Shown: in pieces, positions 51,304 to 59,740 of the stretch
How the letters are laid out: each line of letters starts with the position of its first letter
Position numbering within the stretch: the first letter of the stretch is position 1
Origin: Rothia dentocariosa ATCC 17931
GTDB taxonomy: Bacteria > Actinomycetota > Actinomycetes > Actinomycetales > Micrococcaceae
DNA length: 64,000 nt
Direction of reading: 5' to 3'
Assembly (NCBI RefSeq): GCF_000164695.2
Contig: NC_014643.1
Location: 310,001-374,000 of the forward strand
Notes under the pieces: generated by a model
Told to the model about the DNA's origin: nothing
Database searches by the model: none
The model's input: the letters and a program-made list of their open reading frames with translations, nothing else
Program-made: the position numbers and the translations under genes

Positions 51304-51337
51304 ATGTCAATCGCTTGACATGTTAGGATGCAGTATA
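51304..51337 (-). promoter_or_regulatory. scrA promoter with LacI-type operator
   Basis: ATGTCAATCGCTTGACAT (51304-51321) is a palindrome with perfect 7-bp arms around a CG-centred spacer, the form of LacI-family operators. On the minus strand it lies just downstream of a -10 box TATACT (51332-51337), where a bound repressor would block initiation. A second hairpin CGGTGA-AAAA-TCACCG at 51279-51294 follows in the leader. Confidence 0.7.
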
Positions 51338-51346
51338 CCTGAAGAT

Positions 51347-51378
51347 AGGAGCCTGGGACCATGAAATCCCAGGCTCCT
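51347..51378 (-). terminator. Terminator of the sucrose-6-phosphate hydrolase gene
   Basis: A perfect 12-bp stem AGGAGCCTGGGA/TCCCAGGCTCCT with an 8-nt loop begins 40 bp beyond the sacA stop. It separates sacA from scrA, so the two are distinct transcription units. There is no U-tract. Confidence 0.7.
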
Positions 51379-51418
51379 GCACGATATATTTTTCTACTTA
51401 TGAAACTCCCTGATGGGT

Positions 51419-52954
51419 CTAGTTTTTTCGGGCATACTCCAGCGAAAGAACCTTCCCGCCGGTCAGACGAACACGGCGTTTCTCACCTTTGAAGAAGGTG
51501 CGGGCACTAAATACCTCTGCACCCAGCGAAGCCGCAAGCTTACCGCCCACGAAGAGTTCGGCGGCCGAGCCATCGACGAGCAGCTCGAACTGGCGGGTCT
51601 TAGCACGTTTGAGGGTACGGCGGCGCAGGCTGCCTCCTTCGGTGTAGCGGGTTCCGCCGCGATCCATCTGCACGAAATCCTGATCCAGTACGATACTCAG
51701 CGCCACGCCGTGCGTATCCTTAATCTTGATTTTCACGCGCTCATCGGCAACGTTCACACGGCCGCGCAGGCGGAAGACGCGTGCGTCCTTGAGCTCTTTG
51801 AGCCTGCCTTTCTCGTCTGGCTCGATTGGCTGAAGCGGCATGGCTTCGTCAAGCTGGGGCACAGGATGCTGATAGAGCTTACCATCGCGCAAGTGCAGTT
51901 CGCGGGGGAAGGTCATCATATGCACCCAGCGTTTCGACCAGGACGGCTGGTCGTCCTGCTCAGCATTGCCGAACCAGGCGATCATCACGGTTTCCTCGTG
52001 GGGCGCATCCTTAGCCGCTGAGATTCCGGTGCCCGAGATAGTCTGCGGGGCGTAGAATTCGAAGCCTGCGTCCAGCTCGGTAAAGGGGGTTTCTACCTTG
52101 AATTTGAGGGTTTTCGGGTTAAACTTACCCACGATATAACCGCTCTGGTAGATGTTGAGGTACCTCTCCCCCATCGGTTTCAAACCCTGCGGGCTAAAGA
52201 TGAGCACATCCCGCATCTCGCCGGTAACTTCGTCACGCAGCTGCAGCAGAGAAGGACACTCGAACATGTAGCATTTCTCAAGCTCTTTAGCCTTGATACC
52301 CAGCTCGCCCTTGAATTTCCAGTCGCGGCGATCTTTCGAGGTATACACAACCACGGCACCGGTCTTATCTTTGCGCTGCGCGCCGATGACCATCCACCAT
52401 TTTCCGTCACGCTCAAATACGTGAGGGTCACGATAATGAGCCGTGTAACCATCATGAGGACCAGATATAAGCGGCGGAAGCTGGCGAACGGGGTTCCCAT
52501 CCTTCCCAGCGGTGGCAAGAATCTGGTAGGATTCACGCTTATTCTTGGAGTCTTTGACGTTGCCCGTGTAGAAGAACTCGAAACCGCCCTTCACGCGAAT
52601 ACCCGAACCCGAGTAGCATCCGTGAGAGTCGTAGCGGGTATTCGGAACCAGCGCGGTCCCTACGTCTTTCCAGTCTACGAGGTTGGTGCTCACGGCGTGG
52701 CGCCAGTACACTTTGCGTTCAGGGTGAAGCGGCGAGTACTGGTAGAAGGCGTGGTAATTATGCCCGTCATAGACCAGTCCGTTGGGGTCATTCAGTCTTC
52801 CTACCGGAGGCGCTAAATGCAGCGCCGGATAGTCGCGGTCAGATCGAACAGCAGCGCCGAAGGTATCCAGAACGTCTTGTGCCTCAAGGGCTAGGTCTCG
52901 TTCGGGGCGCGCTTTCGATGCCTTCTTTGAGGTCTTGGTTTTCTTCGGGCTCAT
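51419..52954 (-). CDS. sacA: Sucrose-6-phosphate hydrolase (GH32)
   Basis: This 511-residue GH32 enzyme cleaves sucrose-6-phosphate to glucose-6-phosphate and fructose. The nucleophile motif is NDPNG at residues 55-59 (Asp56), followed by the RDP motif in HYRDPHVF and the acid/base EC motif in MFECPSLL. It has a lysine-rich N-terminal tail ([13 protein letters not shown]) and no signal peptide, so it is cytoplasmic, as expected behind a PTS. I chose the ATG at 52952-52954; upstream in-frame sequence lacks similarity. It is upstream of scrA on the same strand. Confidence 0.93.
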   Translation of the reverse strand: MSPKKTKTSKKASKARPERDLALEAQDVLDTFGAAVRSDRDYPALHLAPPVGRLNDPNGLVYDGHNYHAFYQYSPLHPERKVYWRHAVSTNLVDWKDVGTALVPNTRYDSHGCYSGSGIRVKGGFEFFYTGNVKDSKNKRESYQILATAGKDGNPVRQLPPLISGPHDGYTAHYRDPHVFERDGKWWMVIGAQRKDKTGAVVVYTSKDRRDWKFKGELGIKAKELEKCYMFECPSLLQLRDEVTGEMRDVLIFSPQGLKPMGERYLNIYQSGYIVGKFNPKTLKFKVETPFTELDAGFEFYAPQTISGTGISAAKDAPHEETVMIAWFGNAEQDDQPSWSKRWVHMMTFPRELHLRDGKLYQHPVPQLDEAMPLQPIEPDEKGRLKELKDARVFRLRGRVNVADERVKIKIKDTHGVALSIVLDQDFVQMDRGGTRYTEGGSLRRRTLKRAKTRQFELLVDGSAAELFVGGKLAASLGAEVFSARTFFKGEKRRVRLTGGKVLSLEYARKN

Positions 52955-53272
52955 GGTCTCGATCTTTCCAACTCTCAGATATCTGTGCTCTGCTCCCCCG
53001 CCTGTTGGCAATATACCTCTGAGTGGGGGTTCAAGCGTTATCATACCAGCCCATGAGCGCCCTCCCTAGGGTCATGTGCCTTTTATCGTCTGATGTACAG
53101 GCAGACTCAGCATCGCCACAGCTGGCGTACAGCTTAAAAGGTTTCTCCAGGGTTAGATTCCTTCCTGCGTATTGTATGAACAACACGTTTCATGTTTTAG
53201 GGTTAAAAGCCGCTGGGCGGCACATCCGTGGTGGATGCGCCGCCCAGCGTATAAGAATCGAGAAGAAATCGA
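52955..53272 (-). other. rplL-sacA intergenic region
   Basis: This 318-bp region holds the sacA control region and the rplL terminator. On the minus strand TATATT about 60 bp before sacA is a possible -10. A half-match to the scrA operator (CGCTTGAA, 53030-53037) lies further upstream, too weak to call a site. No gene is visible. Confidence 0.4.
53204..53249 (-). terminator. Terminator of rplJL
   Basis: CGCTGGGCGGC and CATCC (53211-53227) pair with GGATG and GCCGCCCAGCG (53233-53249) around one A-C mismatch. On the minus strand the stem is followed by GCTTTTAACC. It starts 23 bp after the rplL stop. In many bacteria rplL reads through into rpoB; here it cannot. Confidence 0.85.
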
Positions 53273-53650
53273 TTACTTGAGGGTAACGGTTGCGCCTGCG
53301 CCCTCAAGCTGCTCCTTAGCCTTCTCAGCGTCTTCCTTGGAAGCACCTTCGAGGATGGGCTTGGGTGCGCCGTCAACGAGGTCCTTTGCTTCCTTCAGGC
53401 CGAGGGAGGTCAGGGCACGAACTTCCTTAATCACGGCGATCTTCTTGTCGCCAGCGGATTCGAGGATAACGTCGAATTCGGACTTCTCTTCAGCAGCGTC
53501 GCCGCCGCCAGCGCCGCCTGCTACAACTGCAACGGGAGCTGCAGCGGTAACGTCGAATTCTTCCTCAAATGCCTTAACGAACTCAGAAACCTCTACGAGG
53601 GACAATTCCTTGAAAGCTGCAATGAGTTCTTCGATGGACAGCTTAGCCAT
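53273..53650 (-). CDS. rplL: 50S ribosomal protein L7/L12
   Basis: L7/L12 is the multi-copy stalk protein that recruits translation GTPases. The 125-residue protein starts [20 protein letters not shown] at the ATG 53648-53650, has the Ala/Gly hinge ([18 protein letters not shown]) and ends with the globular domain [20 protein letters not shown]. It follows rplJ by 116 bp. Its usual neighbour rpoB is 34 kb away. Confidence 0.96.
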   Translation of the reverse strand: MAKLSIEELIAAFKELSLVEVSEFVKAFEEEFDVTAAAPVAVVAGGAGGGDAAEEKSEFDVILESAGDKKIAVIKEVRALTSLGLKEAKDLVDGAPKPILEGASKEDAEKAKEQLEGAGATVTLK

Positions 53651-53766
53651 GTGTGGCTCCTTCACTATCAGGTGCGGGGCTTGCCCGCGGTCTGGTTTAT
53701 TAGTACCCTGCCCGGGCGGGCGGGTTGAAGTTTTGGTGCGTTTTCACGCGGTGAGGTGCGGGGAGC

Positions 53767-54297
53767 TTATGCTTCCTCCGAAGCCTCCTCGGCTGCAGCG
53801 GGGGCTGCGCCTTCCTGCTCTTCCAGCTTGACGCGCAGTGCATCCACAGCCTGGGCAACGCGGGCAATAGCAGCTTTTGCGCCACCGGCAACCTTGGACA
53901 GCAGAACCTCGCGAGATTCGAGGTCAGCGTAGCGCTTCACATCGTCCTCGGTCAGGGTTTCACCCTCGTAGTAACCGGTCTTCACGATAAGCTGGGGGTT
54001 TGCCTTGGCAAAGTCACGCAGTCCCTTAGCGGCATCAACGAGGTCACCCTTGATGAATGCCAACGCGGAAGGACCCTGAAGCTGACCCTCAAACGAGTTG
54101 ATGCCAACTTCCTTTGCTGCAATAGCAGCAAGCGTGTTCTTCACCACGGCGTATTCGGTCTCAGCACCGAGTGCGCGGCGCAGCTCCTTGAGCTGTGCCA
54201 CCGTGAGACCGCGGTATTCGGTCAGGATGACTGCGTTCGAGGCTTCGAAGAGTTCCTTCAGCTCGGATACTGCAGCGATCTTTTCCTGAGTCGCCAT
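53767..54297 (-). CDS. rplJ: 50S ribosomal protein L10
   Basis: L10 anchors the L7/L12 stalk. From the ATG at 54295-54297 it has 176 residues and opens MATQEKIAAVSELKELFEAS. The VILTEYRGLTVAQLKELRRALG segment binds rRNA, and the alanine- and glutamate-rich C-terminus binds L12. In bacteria L10-L12 binds the rplJ leader to repress its own synthesis; a structured leader with a terminator-like hairpin is present just upstream. Confidence 0.95.
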   Translation of the reverse strand: MATQEKIAAVSELKELFEASNAVILTEYRGLTVAQLKELRRALGAETEYAVVKNTLAAIAAKEVGINSFEGQLQGPSALAFIKGDLVDAAKGLRDFAKANPQLIVKTGYYEGETLTEDDVKRYADLESREVLLSKVAGGAKAAIARVAQAVDALRVKLEEQEGAAPAAAEEASEEA

Positions 54298-54490
54298 GGT
54301 AGTTCCTTCTTCCGATTCTTGTAAGGTCGCCGAATAAGTGCAGTGTTTGAGGCAATAAAAAATGCCCCGACGCACAGGCGTACGAGGCAGACAGCAAAAA
54401 TGCATCCACGTAGGATGAAACTGTCACATCGGGCACCTGCGCGGGCGGCGATTTCCTGATAGGAAATCTGCTCTTATCAGAGATTATGCT
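54298..54490 (-). promoter_or_regulatory. L10 operon leader with terminator-like hairpin
   Basis: On the minus strand the leader has GATTTCC-TGATA-GGAAATC-type pairing (54450-54468), a region rich in GC stems, then a strong hairpin GCCTCGTACGC/GCGTCGGGGC (54364-54388) followed directly by ATTTTTTATT. This is a full intrinsic terminator about 67 bp before the rplJ start. It suggests attenuation, in line with known L10 leaders of actinobacteria and firmicutes. Confidence 0.6.
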
Positions 54491-54537
54491 GTATTTCATG
54501 ACGGTAAGATACCGAAATTTGCACAGCACATAGCTCT

Positions 54538-54550
54538 AGACCGGCGGTCT
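54538..54550. repeat. Small inverted repeat upstream of the L10 leader
   Basis: AGACCG-G-CGGTCT is a tight 13-nt dyad placed in the expected rplJ promoter region. It may be an operator; there is no other support. Confidence 0.25.
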
Positions 54551-54663
54551 TTGGTCTAATCATCATGACAGGTTAAATCGGCAAAAGCAAGTTTTTCCTT
54601 CCCAGAAAGCGTACCTATGCGAAAAATCATTCTTTGGCCTGTCGTCCATAAAAACAATTTTCT

Positions 54664-54682
54664 GACCAGGCCTGTTCTGGTC
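54664..54682 (-). terminator. Possible terminator of the ABC ATPase gene
   Basis: GACCAG (54664-54669) pairs with CTGGTC (54677-54682) and on the minus strand is followed by AGAAAATTGTTTTT. It is 53 bp beyond the ATPase stop. The stem is short. Confidence 0.5.
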
Positions 54683-54734
54683 GCTTTAGCTCATTATGTC
54701 CATGAGGCCGGTGAAAGTTCTAGGACCTTGTGCT

Positions 54735-55862
54735 TTACAGATAGTGCCGCATGCCGTCGGCAAAGATAAAACAGTGATGCGGGGGAACCTGAACCTGTAC
54801 CCGCTCCCCCGATGTAAGGACGGGCAGGGCGAGCGCATCCGGCTCAAAAAATTCGAGGGTCTGCCCACCGGAAACCTGCAGAGGAACTCGCGCTGAACCG
54901 TCATGCGACGCGGTATATAAAGTCGCCTCTGCCTGCGTTACAGCATGGTAGAGTGTGCCGCCCACCTGCGGGAGTACCCCCTGAACCTGCACCGGTATCG
55001 TATTCTCCACGGGATTCTCAGCTTTGACCTCCACGCGCCGCAGCGAGGTTGCACGCACATAGAGTGAAGCCCCAGCAGGAAGATGCTGCCCCTCCGTGAG
55101 AGTCAGTTCGTTCAGAGCTGGCGATGCTGTCAGCCGCGCCGCCTGCAGCGTGTGCGGATTTGCCAGCAGATGCTCGGGGGTATCGACCTGCACCAGGTAA
55201 CCGGCGTCCATAACCGCCACGCGCTGCCCAAGCTGTAGCGCCTCATTCTGATCATGCGTCACGTACAGCCCCGTGAACTTGTATTCGACGTGCAGACGCG
55301 CAATATCCGCCCGAATACTTGCACTCAGTTCCTCATCAACACTCGCCAATGGCTCATCGAAAAGAACCACAGGTGCTTTGCGAATGAGGGCACGCGCAAT
55401 ACCCACACGCTGCGCCTGCCCGCCTGAGAGTTCCTGGGGTTTGCGGTGCTGAAGCTCGCCAATCTGGAGCGCATCCATAAGATCCGTATAGTAATTTTTA
55501 TCGACCTTTTGGCGGTAGCCGCGCAGGGTAGTTGGAAAAAGAATATTCTTACGAACCGACAGATGCGGGTACAGAATCGGGTGCTGAAAAACGAACCCTA
55601 CCTGCCCGGCGCTCAACGGCTGACCCGCATAGGTAATACGCCCGGCGTTGGCTTCCTCAAGCCCCGCAATAATGCGCAAAAGCGTAGATTTACCGGTTCC
55701 GGATGCGCCCACCAGCGACACCATCTCGCCCGGCTCCACCTCAAGGTCGATCTCGCGCAGAACATAAGTATCCGCTCCAAAACTCTTCGCGACACCACGA
55801 ATCTGAAGCCCCCCGTGAGTCGTCGTTGAGGAAGGCTGAGGTGTTGAACCTTGAGTTGTCAT
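54735..55862 (-). CDS. ABC transporter ATP-binding protein, orphan
   Basis: This 375-residue ATPase belongs to the MalK/PotA/FbpC importer group. Walker A is GASGTGKS at 52-59, the signature is LSGGQAQR, Walker B is VVLFDEP, followed by the switch YVTHDQNEA. The C-terminal 120 residues look like a TOBE-type regulatory domain. No permease or binding-protein gene is adjacent, so it may energise a transporter encoded elsewhere. It could in principle supply the missing ModC for ModAB, but the C-terminus does not show a clear Mop domain. It lies between rplJ and a TehA-like gene. Confidence 0.88.
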   Translation of the reverse strand: MTTQGSTPQPSSTTTHGGLQIRGVAKSFGADTYVLREIDLEVEPGEMVSLVGASGTGKSTLLRIIAGLEEANAGRITYAGQPLSAGQVGFVFQHPILYPHLSVRKNILFPTTLRGYRQKVDKNYYTDLMDALQIGELQHRKPQELSGGQAQRVGIARALIRKAPVVLFDEPLASVDEELSASIRADIARLHVEYKFTGLYVTHDQNEALQLGQRVAVMDAGYLVQVDTPEHLLANPHTLQAARLTASPALNELTLTEGQHLPAGASLYVRATSLRRVEVKAENPVENTIPVQVQGVLPQVGGTLYHAVTQAEATLYTASHDGSARVPLQVSGGQTLEFFEPDALALPVLTSGERVQVQVPPHHCFIFADGMRHYL

Positions 55863-55944
55863 GCTTCTATTATGACCTCCCGGCATTCTACCCGAAAAGC
55901 AGCGCCACAGCCCGCACGTTCCTGAGGATCTGTGTTCGATGAAG

Positions 55945-56928
55945 CTACCGCACTAAAAGCCTGCCGCGTATCGCCAGCATCAGCATCCCGAGCCAAAGCA
56001 CCGCGATCAGTGCGGTGCCAAGAATCCATAGCGCCCAGCCAAGCTGCACGAGCTGAGAAACCGCGACCAGGTGTATTCCGGTGCCCGCCATAGCGCCCAA
56101 TCCGAAGGAGAATCCCCACAGACTCATGGTGTACCCGGCCTTGAGAACCCACGGCACTAAGCGAAGCAGGAACAGCAGCTGAAGCACTCCGTAACCCGTG
56201 AGCACTAGGAAAACCCAGTCCACGTGCCCGCCATTAGCCGCCAGATAGGCATTACCGCCCACAAACGGAGGGGCAAGCTGAACCCCTATAATGCCGCGTA
56301 CTGCAGGATCCAATGCAGGTTCGGTGCGCAGGCGGCCCAGGATTGCAGCCTCCACGCTAAACCACGAGAGAAGACCCATACCGAAGAACAGCATCGCCCA
56401 GTCGCGGTGCCCCAACGCCCCTAACCCGGACGCGGAGGCAAAGTTCGCGGCCACCGTTGGCAGGTAGATGACCGGGGTTGTCGCCGCAACCGTATGCGTT
56501 CCACGCCAGAGTCCGGCGGTGCGGTACATCGAAAATGCCAGCTGCCCCAGCACACCGATAAGAATCAAAGCGTATCCGAGCAGTGCCGCATAGGGGTATG
56601 CGGATATCCCGACCTCAATGGTGGTGACCGGAACCAGCGCCAAAAAGCAGCACATCACGAGGTCTCGAAGTTCGCTCTGGAGCGCATCGCGACGGGTTAT
56701 AAGTTTGACGGCAAACGCTGCGATCAGTGCCAGCCAGGTTGCCGAGGCGAGCGCCAGTATACTCTCCCCCACCCAGGACGGTACTAAATTTGCGGTGGCA
56801 CCGTACCGCCACGACAGCCCCAGCGCACTCGTTCCCAGCGCTACCGAAAAATAGCTCGTCGGAATAGGGAACGGTTTTGTGGTGGTAGGCGTACCCAAAG
56901 GTACGGGATGCGCGGCGGCAGTACTCAT
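55945..56928 (-). CDS. TDT-family transporter (TehA/C4-dicarboxylate type)
   Basis: This 327-residue protein has about ten hydrophobic segments and the plan of the tellurite-resistance/dicarboxylate transporter family: YFSVALGTSALGLSWRY at the start, FFGMGLLSWFSVEAAILGRL and APPFVGGNAYLA in the middle, and the Phe-rich WGFSFGLGAMAGTG segment. Family members are anion channels or exporters. The ATG at 56926-56928 follows GGGAGGATTAC. It shares a strand with the ABC ATPase, 82 bp apart, so the two may be cotranscribed. Substrate unknown. Confidence 0.85.
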   Translation of the reverse strand: MSTAAAHPVPLGTPTTTKPFPIPTSYFSVALGTSALGLSWRYGATANLVPSWVGESILALASATWLALIAAFAVKLITRRDALQSELRDLVMCCFLALVPVTTIEVGISAYPYAALLGYALILIGVLGQLAFSMYRTAGLWRGTHTVAATTPVIYLPTVAANFASASGLGALGHRDWAMLFFGMGLLSWFSVEAAILGRLRTEPALDPAVRGIIGVQLAPPFVGGNAYLAANGGHVDWVFLVLTGYGVLQLLFLLRLVPWVLKAGYTMSLWGFSFGLGAMAGTGIHLVAVSQLVQLGWALWILGTALIAVLWLGMLMLAIRGRLLVR

Positions 56929-57297
56929 GTAATCCTCCCGGGGTATATGCACAGTATACGGCGGCGCTCGCCCCTTCGAGAGCGATGCGAATATCGTGTG
57001 TCAGCGTTTTAACGCCACGAAACATAAGGGGAAAGAAGCTCCGTTTATTCCCGACGGTTTTATGCAGAATAGATATGTCGGCAGAACCGCTGAGAAATAA
57101 TATGGGAGCGTAAATGTGGGACGGAAGCACGCCCCTCTAACTCGTTGCCTAGCCTGCTTCAGGCTTGCTAATTCTTCTACAAATCTTGTGGGATACGGTG
57201 CCAGAATAAAGAAAACCCGCCGCCCGTGCGTGCAGTACGCATGGGCGGCGGGTTCTTTCACGTCTGAGAAGCCTACAGGCTTCCTAGAATCCCAGCC
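56929..57297 (-). other. rplA-TDT intergenic region
   Basis: This 369-bp gap holds the rplA terminator and the TDT promoter region. An AGCCTG-CTT-CAGGCT inverted repeat lies at 57149-57163. No gene is convincing. Confidence 0.4.
57203..57254 (-). terminator. Terminator of rplKA
   Basis: AACCCGCCGCCC (57214-57225) pairs with GGGCGGCGGGTT (57243-57254), extended by TGCGT/ACGCA inside. On the minus strand TTTCTTTATTC follows. It isolates rplKA from the next genes, including rplJL. Confidence 0.88.
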
Positions 57298-58002
57298 TTA
57301 GGCTGCAGCCGAAACTACGGATGCGGGATCAACCGGAATGCCGGGGCCGAAGGTGGTCGCAACGGTAGCCTTCGAGATGTAGCGACCCTTAGCCGAGGAA
57401 GGCTTCAAACGGTTGATCTCTTCCAGAGCGGTGTTGAAGTTCTCTTCCAGCTGCTCGGCGGAGAAGGATGCCTTGCCGATAATGAAGTGCAGGTTCGAGT
57501 TGCGGTCAACGCGGAAGTCGATCTTACCGCCCTTAATGTCTGCAACAGCCTTCGCAACGTCCATGGTCACGGTGCCGGTCTTGGGGTTCGGCATGAGGTT
57601 ACGGGGACCCAGAACCTTACCCAGACGACCAACTTTACCCATCATATCGGGGGTTGCAACTGCCGCATCGAAGTCGGTCCAGCCGCCAGCGATCTTAGCG
57701 ATCAGTTCGTCCGAACCCACGAAGTCAGCGCCCGCTGCCTCAGCTGCGGCTGCCTTATCGCCAGCTGCGATAACAACCACGCGAGCGGTCTTACCGGTGC
57801 CGTGGGGCAGGTTCACGGTACCGCGAACCATCTGATCGGCTTTACGGGGGTCAACCGAGAGGCGCAGAGCCACCTCAACGGTTGAATCAGTTTTAGCGGA
57901 GGAAGTCTCCTTCGCCAAGGCTACTGCCTCAGCGGGGGTGTAGAGTTTGCCCTCTTCAATCTTGGCTTCAGCCGCCTTGTACGCCTTGCTGCGCTTTGCC
58001 AT
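57298..58002 (-). CDS. rplA: 50S ribosomal protein L1
   Basis: L1 forms the mobile stalk near the E site and, in many bacteria, represses the rplKA operon by binding its leader. The 234-residue length is normal. [44 protein letters not shown] and [16 protein letters not shown] are all typical. It follows rplK by 122 bp and is followed by a strong terminator. Confidence 0.96.
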   Translation of the reverse strand: MAKRSKAYKAAEAKIEEGKLYTPAEAVALAKETSSAKTDSTVEVALRLSVDPRKADQMVRGTVNLPHGTGKTARVVVIAAGDKAAAAEAAGADFVGSDELIAKIAGGWTDFDAAVATPDMMGKVGRLGKVLGPRNLMPNPKTGTVTMDVAKAVADIKGGKIDFRVDRNSNLHFIIGKASFSAEQLEENFNTALEEINRLKPSSAKGRYISKATVATTFGPGIPVDPASVVSAAA

Positions 58003-58124
58003 CTGCTTATCTCCTTATGCAGTTGTGGTCTCGTGAGCCGCGCTCGACTCTGCCACATCCCACGCCCAAACGTGGGCATTTACAAGTTAAAATGCGGAAA
58101 ACCGCGGTGCCGAAAACGGCTTAA

Positions 58125-58553
58125 TTACTCGACGGTAATACCCATGGAACGAGCGGTACCGGCAACGATCTTAGTTGCGGCGTCTAGGTCGTTCGCGTTC
58201 AGGTCGGGCATCTTGGTCTCAGCAATTTCGCGTGCCTGAGCCTCGGTAATAGAACCAACCTTCGTGGTGTGGGGAACAGCCGAGCCCTTAGCAACGCCAG
58301 CAGCCTTCTTGATAAGCTCAGCAGCTGGAGGGGTCTTCGTGATAAAGGTGAAGGAACGATCCTCGTATACGGTAATTTCAACGGGGATCACGTTACCGCG
58401 CTGCGATTCGGTAGCAGCGTTGTATGCCTTGCAGAACTCCATGATGTTCACGCCGTGCGAGCCCAGTGCCGGGCCGACGGGCGGAGCCGGGTTAGCGGCG
58501 CCTGCCTGGATCTGCAGCTTAATAAGGCCGGTGACCTTCTTCTTGGGAGCCAA
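58125..58553 (-). CDS. rplK: 50S ribosomal protein L11
   Basis: L11 sits at the GTPase-associated centre and is needed for RelA activation. The start is TTG at 58551-58553, giving [20 protein letters not shown] after the initiator, with AAAGGA eight bases upstream; the in-frame sequence further upstream is not L11-like. The 142-residue length and the [20 protein letters not shown] and [14 protein letters not shown] segments are typical. It is the first gene of rplKA. Its usual partner nusG lies 1.2 kb upstream beyond an amidase gene. Confidence 0.95.
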   Translation of the reverse strand: MAPKKKVTGLIKLQIQAGAANPAPPVGPALGSHGVNIMEFCKAYNAATESQRGNVIPVEITVYEDRSFTFITKTPPAAELIKKAAGVAKGSAVPHTTKVGSITEAQAREIAETKMPDLNANDLDAATKIVAGTARSMGITVE

Positions 58554-58682
58554 TGTTAGGGTCCTTTTCTTAGCTGGGAAACTGACGTACAGGAGCGTAC
58601 GCCAGCAGACGGTGACCGTGGCGCGGTCACCCGTGCGGGCGCATGAAAGCGTGAGCATGCGCATACACAAACGAATATTCTA
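58554..58682 (-). promoter_or_regulatory. rplKA leader and likely promoter
   Basis: On the minus strand TAGAAT (58677-58682) is a good -10 box with only a weak -35. The leader of about 115 nt carries two hairpins, GGTGACCG/CGGTCACC (58611-58631) and CGTAC/GTACG nearer the gene. Such a structured leader would suit feedback by L1, as in E. coli, but no binding site can be proven by eye. Confidence 0.5.
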
Positions 58683-58834
58683 GCGTTAAAGCAGCTTTAA
58701 ATCCACTGGAATTTCTTGCGACGAGCCTTTTAGCTGACGGCTCGCTCTCTAGGGTGCAGAGGCGAAGTACACACCTGACCTGATTAGCTTGGAGTGCACG
58801 CAGGTTCAGGAAAGCTCTTGGTTATCACAGAGCT

Positions 58835-58873
58835 CGAAGGTGTACCGTTTTTGCGGACAGCGGTACACCTTCG
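58835..58873 (-). terminator. Hairpin after the amidase gene
   Basis: A perfect 13-bp stem, CGAAGGTGTACCG (58835-58847) and CGGTACACCTTCG (58861-58873), lies 91 bp beyond the amidase stop. It separates the amidase from the rplKA leader. The rest of the 410-bp gap from 58554 to 58963 has no gene. Confidence 0.7.
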
Positions 58874-58963
58874 TGTCTATGAGCTAACCAGCTGCTCATG
58901 AAGTTATGACTAAAGCACGGTGAGCGTGGAAAATGGGGCTTCCACCACCACTCACGATAACAG

Positions 58964-59509
58964 CTACCCGGGGTTATTCTTAATGTTCTGCAGCCGAGAA
59001 AGCATATCCGCACGTTGTTCTTCGGTCAAAGGAGCAGGAGCGTTTCCGCGCTGAGACTTGATGGTATTTACACGATTAATCAGCTCTGGAATACGAGGAT
59101 AGTACACGCCGGGGCATAACCTGCTGACGACATCCCGGTGCCCGATGATATAGAGCGTATGCCCAATCTTGGTTTCAATATCTACGATAAGTTCGGCAAG
59201 GGTTGCAAAGTCATCGGAGTCGGCCTCAGGACGGTTCTCAACTCCGATTGAGGCAACGTTCATATTCCAGTTACCTGCATGAAGCGCTACATCCTCGTTT
59301 TCTGCGATCTGCGCTACGCGACCGCCCTCCGAAACATAATGTGCGGAAACTTTATTGTTATTTTTGCACAAAAAATTCACATTGCTATCAAAAGACAATC
59401 CTTTTTTATCGTCCCACCAGTGAACAACAAGGAAGAAAATATCGTCGACCTTGCGGTAATTTTTATGACGATTTTCGGTCTTACGGTTCGTCAAAAGCTC
59501 ATAACTCAT
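58964..59509 (-). CDS. N-acetylmuramoyl-L-alanine amidase, phage endolysin-like
   Basis: This 181-residue Amidase_2/PGRP-type enzyme should cut the bond between muramic acid and the peptide in cell-wall murein. Zinc ligands are His30 (VVHWW), His124 (IGHRDV) and Cys132 (LCPG); HAGNWN and Glu91 in GVENRPE complete the site. The SNVNFLCKNNNKVSAHYV segment is typical of actinophage lysins. There is no signal peptide, no membrane segment and no wall-binding repeat. The gene is visibly AT-richer than its neighbours and stands alone between nusG and rplK, flanked by terminators. It starts with ATG behind AAGGAG. Probably a stray phage lysin or a bacteriocin-like enzyme. Confidence 0.88.
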   Translation of the reverse strand: MSYELLTNRKTENRHKNYRKVDDIFFLVVHWWDDKKGLSFDSNVNFLCKNNNKVSAHYVSEGGRVAQIAENEDVALHAGNWNMNVASIGVENRPEADSDDFATLAELIVDIETKIGHTLYIIGHRDVVSRLCPGVYYPRIPELINRVNTIKSQRGNAPAPLTEEQRADMLSRLQNIKNNPG

Positions 59510-59683
59510 CTATTTCTCCTTATCTCTGTCCGCTCACATAGCGAGCGATTTTCAAGGCGGGAGTATTCTCTATGGCAGACACTACCCACCCTGCCATTTC
59601 ACCCGTCCAGATGCAAGGAATTTATCATGCTGATATGTAACGCTTATTCGGTGAGTATCCTAAACTTTTAGAGTTCTCTTAAA

Positions 59684-59726
59684 CATAAGAAAGGCTCTTT
59701 ATATTGAATAAAGAGCCTTTCTTATG
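59684..59726 (-). terminator. Terminator of secE-nusG
   Basis: A perfect 19-bp stem (59684-59702 with 59708-59726) encloses a 5-nt loop. It starts 15 bp beyond the nusG stop and is a strong terminator. It cuts nusG transcription off from the amidase and rplK. Confidence 0.88.
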
Positions 59727-59740
59727 GTGAAAATGAAAGA

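Noticed and set aside
53028-53045. Second sucrose operator upstream of sacA
   Set aside because: Only one half (CGCTTGA) matches the scrA palindrome; the other half does not.
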